Part shown: one piece after another, positions 1 to 5,903 of the stretch | Layout: every line of letters starts with the position of its first letter | Position numbering within the stretch: the stretch's first letter is position 1 | Origin: an uncultured Prevotella sp. | Lineage (GTDB): Bacteria; Bacteroidota; Bacteroidia; Bacteroidales; Bacteroidaceae | Assembly: GCA_937916405.1 (NCBI GenBank) | Contig: CALFUF010000177.1 | Location: forward strand, 1 to 5,903 | Direction of reading: 5' to 3' | Length of the DNA: 5,903 bases | Program-made: the position numbers and the translations under genes | Notes under the pieces: model-generated | What the model was told of the DNA's origin: nothing | Databases searched by the model: none | What the model saw: only the letters and a program-made list of their open reading frames with translations

Positions 1-3000
1 ATACACGTAATAATTTCGTTCTTGAGTTCTTGGATTACTATATTGATCCGCCACGTTACACGATTGATGAGTGTTTGGAGCGTGGACTGACCTATAGTGT
101 ACCCTTGAAGGCAAAGTTAAAACTTTATTGCACAGACCCAGATCATGAGGATTTCGGTACTGTGATTCAGGATGTGTTCCTGGGTCCGATTCCATATATG
201 ACATCCAATGGTACTTTTGTTATCAATGGTGCCGAGCGTGTAGTCGTATCTCAGTTGCATCGTTCTCCTGGTGTATTCTTCGGGCAGAATGTACATGCCA
301 ACGGTACCTTGCTGTATAGTGCTCGTATCATTCCTTTTAAGGGTTCTTGGATTGAGTTTGCTACAGACATTAATAATGTCATGTATGCCTATATTGATCG
401 TAAGAAGAAGTTGCCCGTAACCACTTTGCTCCGTGCCATTGGTTATGAGAACGATAAGGATATTCTTGAGATTTTCGAACTTGCCGAAGAGGTGAAAGTC
501 AATAAGACAGCCCTGAAGAAAGCGTTAGGACGTAAACTTGCCGCCCGTGTGCTGAAAAGTTGGAATGAGGATTTCGTAGACGAGGATACTGGTGAGGTTG
601 TATCTATTGAGCGTAATGAGGTGATTATGGAGCGTGAGACGGAGATTACCGAGGAGAATATGGAAGACATCCTGGAAAGTGGCGCGCAGACTATTCTTGT
701 TCACAAGGACGAGTCTGTGGCTCAGGATTACTCCATTATTTTCAATACCTTACAGAAAGATTCCAGTAACTCAGAGAAGGAGGCCGTATTGTACATTTAT
801 CGTCAGTTGCGCAATGCAGACCCTGCTGATGACGCCAGTGCTCGTGAGGTCATTCAGAATTTGTTTTTCTCTGACAAACGCTATGACCTGGGTGATGTAG
901 GCCGTTATCGCATCAATAAGAAGCTGGGACTGAATACAGAGATGGATGTTCGTGTGTTGACGAAAGAGGATATCATTGAGATTATCAAGTATCTGATACA
1001 GTTGGTCAACTCAAAGGCAACGGTTGATGATATCGACCACTTGTCTAACCGCCGTGTCCGCACGGTAGGTGAGCAGTTGAGCAATCAGTTCTCTATAGGT
1101 CTTGCTCGTATGAGCCGCACCATTCGTGAGCGAATGAATGTTCGTGACAATGAGGTGTTCACTCCTACAGATCTGATTAATGCAAAAACGATTTCAAGTG
1201 TTATTAACTCGTTCTTTGGTACTAACCCGCTGTCGCAGTTTATGGACCAGACCAACCCGCTTGCTGAGGTGACTCATAAGCGTCGTCTTTCCGCCCTGGG
1301 TCCTGGTGGCTTGTCTCGTGAACGTGCAGGTTTCGAGGTACGTGACGTACACTATACACACTACGGTCGCCTTTGTCCTATTGAGAGTCCTGAAGGTCCT
1401 AATATCGGTTTGATCTCGTCACTTTGTGTATATGCTAAGATTAATGAACTTGGTTTCATCGAGACCCCATACCGTAAGGTGGAGAATGGTGTTGCCAATC
1501 TGAATAACGATGATATAGTTTATCTGACCGCAGAGGAAGAAGAAGATCATGTGATTGGTCAGGGTAATGCTCCTCTCCGTGACGATGGAACGTTTATTCG
1601 TCCAGTCGTTAAATGTCGTCAGGATGCAGACTTCCCTGTCGTTCCTCCTTCCGATGTCGATCTGATAGATGTTTCTCCGCAGCAGATTGCTTCTATAGCG
1701 GCTTCACTTATCCCGTTCTTGGAGCATGATGATGCTCACCGTGCATTGATGGGATCTAACATGATGCGTCAGGCTGTGCCCTTGCTGCACAACGAGGCTC
1801 CTATTGTTGGAACAGGTATTGAGAAGCAGGTTTGTGAGGATTCTCGTACGATGATAACAGCTGAGGGGGATGGTGTTATTGACTATATCGATGCTACGAC
1901 AATTCGTATTTTGTACGATCGTACAGAAGATGAGGAGTTTGTAAGCTTCGAGCCAGCCTTGAAGGAATACCGTATTCCTAAGTTCCGTCGTACCAATCAG
2001 AACATGACGATAGACCTTCGTCCTATCTGTGAGAAAGGTCAGCGTGTGAAGAAAGGCGATATCCTGACAGAGGGTTATGCTACTGAGAATGGTGAGCTTG
2101 CCTTAGGTCGCAACTTGCTCGTAGCCTATATGCCTTGGAAGGGATATAACTATGAGGACGCTATTGTGCTCAATGAGCGTATTGTCCGTGAGGATATCCT
2201 GACCTCTGTTCATGTCGACGAGTACTCTTTGGATGTACGTGAGACAAAGCGTGGTGCCGAGGAGTTCACTGCCGACATTCCTAATGTCAGTGAGGAGGCA
2301 ACCAAGGATTTGGACGAGAATGGTGTCATCCGTGTAGGTGCTCGTGTTGAGCCAGGTGACATTCTGATAGGTAAGATATCTCCAAAGGGTGAGAGTGATC
2401 CTTCGCCAGAAGAGAAACTTCTTCGTGCTATCTTTGGTGATAAAGCTGGTGATGTGAAAGACTCTTCTTTGAAGGCTAATCCATCTCTCTCTGGTGTGAT
2501 TATTGACAAAAAGCTTTTCACCCGTGCTACTAAGACCCGTGCTACCAAGCAGCAGGATAAGATTTTACTGGCTAAAATTGACGAGGAGCATGAGGCAAAG
2601 ATTGAGGATCTGAAGGATCTCCTGGTTGAGAAACTCGCAACCCTGACAAAAGGTAAGACATCACAGGGTGTGAAGGATTATACAGGTGCAGAGATTATCT
2701 CTAAGGGCAGCAAGTTCACGATGGCTGCCTTGAGGAACCTTGAATATGGTGATATCCAGATAAGCAATTGGACCAATGATGAGCACAAGAACCAGCTCAT
2801 AGCCCAGTTGATTATCAATTATATGAAGAAGTTCAAGCTGCTTGATGCGGAGATGAAGCGTAAGAAGTTTGCTATTACCATCGGTGATGAGCTGCCTTCT
2901 GGTATTCTGCAGATGGCGAAGGTATATGTGGCAAAGAAGCGTAAGATTGGTGTAGGTGACAAGCTCGCTGGTCGTCATGGTAACAAAGGTATCGTCTCTA

Positions 3001-3629
3001 AAGTTGTGCGTCAGGAAGACATGCCATTCCTTGAGGATGGTCGTCCTGTAGACTTGGTTCTGAACCCATTAGGTGTGCCTTCTCGTATGAACCTCGGTCA
3101 GATATTTGAGGCAATCCTTGGCGCAGCAGGTAAGCGTCTTGGTGTGAAGTTCTCTACTCCAATCTTTGACGGTGCTAAGCTAGAGGACCTTGCAGAGTGG
3201 ACCGACAAGGCAGGTCTGCCACGTCTCTGCTCTACCCACTTGTATGATGGTGAGACTGGTGAGCAGTTTGACCAGCCAGCAACTGTAGGTATTACCTACT
3301 TCCTGAAGCTGGGTCATATGGTTGAGGATAAGATGCACGCTCGTTCTATCGGTCCGTACAGCTTGATTACTCAGCAGCCACTAGGCGGTAAAGCACAGTT
3401 TGGTGGTCAGCGTTTCGGAGAGATGGAGGTCTGGGCATTAGAGGCATTTGGAGCTAGTCACGTACTGCAGGAGATTCTGACAATTAAGTCAGACGATGTA
3501 GTAGGTCGTTCAAAGGCTTACGAGGCTATTGTTAAGGGTGAGCCTATGCCTACTCCTGGTATCCCTGAGTCCCTCAACGTGTTGTTGCATGAGTTGAAAG
3601 GTCTTGGTCTCAGCATCAAGATGGACTAA
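1..3629 (+). CDS. rpoB: DNA-directed RNA polymerase subunit β, 5'-truncated by the window edge
   Basis: This is the β subunit of core RNA polymerase, which forms one jaw of the active-site cleft in the cytoplasmic transcription machine. The frame is open to the left edge. The first full codon is at position 3 and reads TRNNFVLEFLDYYIDPP, so the TTG at 30 is an internal Leu codon, not a start. There are 1208 residues here; Bacteroidales β is about 1270, so roughly 60-65 N-terminal residues are missing. Landmarks in order: NGAERVVVSQLHRSPGVFFG in the N-terminal part; rifampicin pocket SQFMDQTNPLAEVTHKRR (from 1233); CPIESPEGPNIGLI (from about 1374); GYNYEDAI with the conserved Glu-Asp pair (2142-2165); flap-tip helix PEEKLLRAIFGDKAG (2406-2450); an SI2-like insertion (about 2500-2880); KLAGRHGNKG with both active-site lysines (2961-2990); and the C-terminal KMHARSIGPYSLITQQPLGG block. 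It ends in TAA with an in-frame TGA directly after. All key motifs are intact. Confidence 0.99.
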   Translation, partial: TRNNFVLEFLDYYIDPPRYTIDECLERGLTYSVPLKAKLKLYCTDPDHEDFGTVIQDVFLGPIPYMTSNGTFVINGAERVVVSQLHRSPGVFFGQNVHANGTLLYSARIIPFKGSWIEFATDINNVMYAYIDRKKKLPVTTLLRAIGYENDKDILEIFELAEEVKVNKTALKKALGRKLAARVLKSWNEDFVDEDTGEVVSIERNEVIMERETEITEENMEDILESGAQTILVHKDESVAQDYSIIFNTLQKDSSNSEKEAVLYIYRQLRNADPADDASAREVIQNLFFSDKRYDLGDVGRYRINKKLGLNTEMDVRVLTKEDIIEIIKYLIQLVNSKATVDDIDHLSNRRVRTVGEQLSNQFSIGLARMSRTIRERMNVRDNEVFTPTDLINAKTISSVINSFFGTNPLSQFMDQTNPLAEVTHKRRLSALGPGGLSRERAGFEVRDVHYTHYGRLCPIESPEGPNIGLISSLCVYAKINELGFIETPYRKVENGVANLNNDDIVYLTAEEEEDHVIGQGNAPLRDDGTFIRPVVKCRQDADFPVVPPSDVDLIDVSPQQIASIAASLIPFLEHDDAHRALMGSNMMRQAVPLLHNEAPIVGTGIEKQVCEDSRTMITAEGDGVIDYIDATTIRILYDRTEDEEFVSFEPALKEYRIPKFRRTNQNMTIDLRPICEKGQRVKKGDILTEGYATENGELALGRNLLVAYMPWKGYNYEDAIVLNERIVREDILTSVHVDEYSLDVRETKRGAEEFTADIPNVSEEATKDLDENGVIRVGARVEPGDILIGKISPKGESDPSPEEKLLRAIFGDKAGDVKDSSLKANPSLSGVIIDKKLFTRATKTRATKQQDKILLAKIDEEHEAKIEDLKDLLVEKLATLTKGKTSQGVKDYTGAEIISKGSKFTMAALRNLEYGDIQISNWTNDEHKNQLIAQLIINYMKKFKLLDAEMKRKKFAITIGDELPSGILQMAKVYVAKKRKIGVGDKLAGRHGNKGIVSKVVRQEDMPFLEDGRPVDLVLNPLGVPSRMNLGQIFEAILGAAGKRLGVKFSTPIFDGAKLEDLAEWTDKAGLPRLCSTHLYDGETGEQFDQPATVGITYFLKLGHMVEDKMHARSIGPYSLITQQPLGGKAQFGGQRFGEMEVWALEAFGASHVLQEILTIKSDDVVGRSKAYEAIVKGEPMPTPGIPESLNVLLHELKGLGLSIKMD
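1230..1298 (+). other. rpoB: Rifampicin resistance-determining region (cluster I) of rpoB
   Basis: This segment encodes the β residues matching E. coli 511-533, which line the rifampicin pocket beside the RNA exit path. By alignment from memory, the positions most often mutated to resistance are wild type: Asp516 is GAC at 1245, His526 is CAT at 1275 and Ser531 is TCC at 1290. Differences from E. coli are Thr for Asn518 (1251), Ala for Ser522 (1263), Val for Ile524 (1269) and Leu for Ile530 (1287). Thr and Ala at the first two are, as I recall, usual in Bacteroidales. The second cluster downstream has Ser at the Thr563 position (AGT, 1386). I infer a rifampicin-sensitive enzyme. Confidence 0.85.
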
Positions 3630-3676
3630 TGAGATAAATATTACAAGGTAAAAAAGTAAAAAGGTAAATTTGAAAT
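3630..3676 (+). other. rpoB-rpoC intergenic spacer, 47 bases
   Basis: This short AT-rich gap separates the rpoB stop from the rpoC ATG. It begins with TGA in frame with rpoB, making a tandem stop. I see no inverted repeat with a T-run, so there is no sign of an intrinsic terminator and cotranscription of rpoB and rpoC is expected. Apart from the tandem octamers described separately, it holds no recognisable operator, riboswitch or small gene. The only AGG near rpoC (3662-3664) ends 12 bases before the ATG, too far for a normal Shine-Dalgarno interaction. Bacteroidota usually start translation without one, relying on A-rich unstructured leaders, and this spacer fits that. Confidence 0.9.
3645..3668 (+). 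repeat. Three tandem octamers, AAGGTAAA-type
   Basis: Three contiguous 8-base units are seen: AAGGTAAA at 3645-3652, AAAGTAAA at 3653-3660 and AAGGTAAA at 3661-3668. The first and third are identical and the middle differs by one base. The array fills half of the rpoB-rpoC spacer and ends eight bases before the rpoC ATG. The function is unknown. It may simply be a low-complexity, unstructured leader that helps ribosome access, or the product of replication slippage. Confidence 0.8.
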
Positions 3677-5903
3677 ATGGCTTTCAAGAAAGATACAAAG
3701 ATAAAGAGTAATTTTACCAAGATTACCATCGGTCTAGCTTCACCAGAGGAGATCCTAGAGAACTCATGTGGCGAGGTGACCAAGCCTGAGACCATCAACT
3801 ATCGCACCTATAAGCCAGAGCGTGACGGCTTGTTCTGCGAACGTATTTTCGGTCCTACAAAGGACTATGAGTGCGCCTGCGGTAAGTACAAGCGAATTCG
3901 TTATAAGGGCATTGTCTGCGACCGTTGTGGTGTTGAGGTTACAGAGAAGAAAGTCCGTCGTGAGCGTACGGGTCATATTGAACTCGTAGTTCCTGTTGCT
4001 CATATATGGTATTTTCGTAGTCTGCCTAATAAGATTGGTTATTTGTTAGGTCTTCCTACTAAGAAACTCGACGCCATTATCTACTATGAGCGTTACGTCG
4101 TGATACAACCAGGTGTCATGGCTGGTAAGAAAGATGCCGAGGGCAACGATGCTATTGGCTCTAATATGTACGACCTGTTGTCTGAAGAGGAGTATAATGA
4201 CATTCTTGACAATAAGATACCTGCAGAGAATGACTATCTCGATGACAGCGATCCTAATAAGTTTATTGCCAAGATGGGTGCAGAGGCAATCTATGACCTC
4301 TTGATTCGTCTTGATTTGGACTCCTTGTCATACGAGCTGCGTGACCGCGCTAACAGCGACTCGTCCATGCAGCGTAAGAATGAGGCACTGAAGCGCCTGC
4401 AGGTTGTTGAGGCGTTCCGCTCCAGTGTGGAGAAGGGCATTAATCGTCCCGAGTGGATGATTATGAAGATCATCCCTGTCACTCCCCCAGAGTTACGTCC
4501 GTTGGTACCACTGGATGGTGGTCGTTTCGCCACTTCCGACCTGAACGATCTTTATCGTCGTGTCATCATTCGTAACAACCGTCTGAAGAGACTGGTGGAG
4601 ATTAAGGCTCCTGAGGTAATCCTGCGTAACGAGAAACGTATGTTGCAGGAGGCGGTAGACTCACTTTTTGACAATAGTCGTAAGTCTTCTGCAGTCAAGA
4701 GCGAGAGTAACCGTCCGTTGAAGTCTCTCTCTGACTCACTGAAAGGTAAGCAGGGACGTTTCCGTCAGAACTTGCTCGGTAAGCGTGTTGACTATTCAGC
4801 CCGTTCGGTAATCGTTGTAGGTCCTGAGTTGAAGATGGGTGAGTGCGGTCTGCCAAAACTGATGGCAGCAGAGCTATATAAGCCGTTTATCATCCGTAAG
4901 CTCATTGAGCGTGGTATTGTGAAGACGGTGAAGTCGGCTAAGAAGATTGTGGACCGTCGCGAGCCTGTTATCTGGGATATCCTGGAGAACGTGATGAAAG
5001 GTCATCCAGTCCTCCTCAACCGTGCACCAACATTGCACCGTCTGGGTATTCAGGCATTCCAGCCTAAGCTGATTGAGGGTAAGGCTATCCAGTTGCACCC
5101 ATTGGCATGTACGGCATTCAACGCTGACTTCGATGGTGACCAGATGGCAGTACACCTCCCATTGAGTAATGAGGCTATCCTTGAGGCACAGATTCTGATG
5201 CTCCAGAGTCATAATATTCTGAATCCTGCCAATGGTGCTCCTATCACCGTTCCTTCACAGGATATGGTGCTCGGACTCTACTATATTTCAAAGATCCGTC
5301 CAGGAGCTAAAGGTGAGGGTCTGACATTCTATGGCTCAGAAGAGGCTATCATTGCCCACAATGAGGGTAAGTGTGATTTGCACGCTCAGGTGAAGGTCGT
5401 TGTTGACGACATCGTCGACGGCAAACCTTGCAAGCGTATGGTAGAAACTTCAGTAGGTCGTGTCATTGTGAATGGCATCATCCCGAAGGAAGTAGGTTAC
5501 GTCAACCGAATCATCTCCAAGAAGAGCCTTCGCGACATCATTGCTGATGTTATCAAGAATGTCGGTTTTGCTGAGGCTTGTGAGTTCTTGGATGGTATTA
5601 AGAACCTTGGTTATCGTATGGCATACGAGGCAGGCCTTTCGTTCAATCTTGATGACATCATCATCCCTGAGTCGAAGAAGGCATTGGTAGAGAAGGGTAA
5701 CGAGGAGGTCCGCCAGATTACCGAAAACTATAACATGGGTTTCATTACGGACAACGAGCGTTACAATCAGGTTATTGATACATGGACACATATTAATAAT
5801 GACCTCGGTAATGTACTGATGAAGGAGATGACCGAAGCCGACCAGGGATTCAATGCCGTATTCATGATGCTTGACTCTGGTGCCCGTGGTAGTAAGGACC
5901 AGA
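3677..5903 (+). CDS. rpoC: DNA-directed RNA polymerase subunit β', 3'-truncated by the window edge
   Basis: This is the β' subunit, which carries the catalytic Mg2+ loop and the clamp of core RNA polymerase. The ATG at 3677 is preceded two codons upstream by an in-frame TGA (3671-3673), so it is the first possible ATG start; MAFKKDTKIK matches the family N-terminus. The window holds 742 codons plus one base, about half of the roughly 1,420-1,450 residues usual in Bacteroidales, with no internal stop or frameshift. Visible parts in order: N-terminal zinc site Cys66, Cys68, Cys81, Cys84 (YECACGKY...VCDRCG); sigma-binding clamp helices about residues 286-333 (NNRLKRLVEIKAPEVILRNE); switch/rudder region about 334-378 (GKQGRFRQNLLGKRVDYSAR); HPVLLNRAPTLHRLGIQAF; catalytic NADFDGDQMAVH at 482-493; and MLDSGARGS near the right edge. 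The bridge helix, trigger loop and C-terminal half lie outside the window. It starts 47 bases after rpoB and is presumably in the same operon. Confidence 0.99.
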   Translation, partial: MAFKKDTKIKSNFTKITIGLASPEEILENSCGEVTKPETINYRTYKPERDGLFCERIFGPTKDYECACGKYKRIRYKGIVCDRCGVEVTEKKVRRERTGHIELVVPVAHIWYFRSLPNKIGYLLGLPTKKLDAIIYYERYVVIQPGVMAGKKDAEGNDAIGSNMYDLLSEEEYNDILDNKIPAENDYLDDSDPNKFIAKMGAEAIYDLLIRLDLDSLSYELRDRANSDSSMQRKNEALKRLQVVEAFRSSVEKGINRPEWMIMKIIPVTPPELRPLVPLDGGRFATSDLNDLYRRVIIRNNRLKRLVEIKAPEVILRNEKRMLQEAVDSLFDNSRKSSAVKSESNRPLKSLSDSLKGKQGRFRQNLLGKRVDYSARSVIVVGPELKMGECGLPKLMAAELYKPFIIRKLIERGIVKTVKSAKKIVDRREPVIWDILENVMKGHPVLLNRAPTLHRLGIQAFQPKLIEGKAIQLHPLACTAFNADFDGDQMAVHLPLSNEAILEAQILMLQSHNILNPANGAPITVPSQDMVLGLYYISKIRPGAKGEGLTFYGSEEAIIAHNEGKCDLHAQVKVVVDDIVDGKPCKRMVETSVGRVIVNGIIPKEVGYVNRIISKKSLRDIIADVIKNVGFAEACEFLDGIKNLGYRMAYEAGLSFNLDDIIIPESKKALVEKGNEEVRQITENYNMGFITDNERYNQVIDTWTHINNDLGNVLMKEMTEADQGFNAVFMMLDSGARGSKDQ
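5120..5140 (+). other. rpoC: Catalytic Mg2+-binding NADFDGD motif of β'
   Basis: This stretch encodes the universally conserved NADFDGD loop. The three aspartates that hold the active-site Mg2+ for nucleotide addition are residues 484, 486 and 488 of this protein, matching E. coli β' Asp460, Asp462 and Asp464. All three are present (GAC, GAT, GAC), so the polymerase is predicted to be catalytically intact. The flanking Bacteroidales-type context is LACTAF upstream and QMAVHLPL downstream. Confidence 0.97.

Noticed and set aside
30..32. TTG at position 30 as the start of rpoB
   Set aside because: The frame is open to the left edge, and the upstream codons encode NNFVLEF, part of the conserved Bacteroidales β sequence. 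The true start lies outside the window.
634..900. 88-codon + strand frame overlapping rpoB, and a similar 63-codon one at 4113-4304 overlapping rpoC
   Set aside because: Both are out-of-frame shadows of conserved polymerase coding sequence, with no recognisable product or independent translation signal.
2210..2548. 112-codon open frame on the - strand inside rpoB
   Set aside because: It lies entirely opposite a conserved part of rpoB, its Ser/Arg-rich protein resembles no family I know, and it has no promoter or neighbours of its own. The same applies to the - strand frames at 443-670 and 2661-2978.
3630..3676. Intrinsic terminator or attenuator between rpoB and rpoC
   Set aside because: I see no GC-rich inverted repeat followed by a T-run. 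The spacer is low-complexity A-rich sequence.
4874..5212. 112-codon open frame on the - strand opposite rpoC
   Set aside because: It is antisense to the most conserved part of β', including the NADFDGD motif, where the rpoC coding constraint explains the openness. The - strand frames at 3616-3798, 3764-4003, 4291-4533 and 5450-5791 fail for the same reason.
1..5903. An undescribed defence, mobile or regulatory system
   Set aside because: The whole window apart from 47 bases is accounted for by two intact-looking housekeeping coding frames. I saw no inserted gene, terminal inverted repeats, CRISPR-like repeat or compositional break.

Overview
The window is an ordinary slice of a bacterial chromosome carrying the two large catalytic subunits of RNA polymerase in their conserved order, rpoB then rpoC, both on the + strand. 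Both genes are cut by the window edges. The protein sequences (for example the β stretch NNFVLEFLDYYIDPPRYT and the β' N-terminus MAFKKDTKIKSNFTKITIGL) are of the Bacteroidales type. Codon use is moderate in GC (two 60-base rows tallied by hand gave 45% and 52%), with CGT for Arg, GGT for Gly and AAG for Lys recurring throughout. Together with a short GTAAA-rich spacer and no clear Shine-Dalgarno sequence, this fits Bacteroidota. A Prevotella-like (Prevotellaceae) genome is my best guess, from recalled sequence resemblance rather than a search.

Layout: positions 1-3629 hold rpoB without roughly its first 60-65 codons and with an intact 3' end (TAA followed at once by an in-frame TGA). Positions 3630-3676 are a 47-base AT-rich spacer whose main feature is three tandem copies of an octamer (AAGGTAAA / AAAGTAAA / AAGGTAAA). 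Positions 3677-5903 hold the first 742 codons of rpoC, which is open to the right edge and stops just after the MLDSGARGS motif, before the bridge helix and trigger loop. I read this frame codon by codon and found no stop or frameshift.

The two products assemble with α2 and ω into core RNA polymerase. β supplies the rifampicin pocket, flap and part of the active-site wall. β' supplies the N-terminal zinc site, clamp helices, switch regions and the Mg2+-binding NADFDGD loop. No terminator lies between the genes, so they are most likely cotranscribed, as in nearly all bacteria.

I found no mobile element, RNA gene, CRISPR array, integrated element or evidence of an undescribed system. The items under findings are small points: the spacer repeat, a promoter-like box that is probably coincidental, and lineage-specific features of the two subunits.
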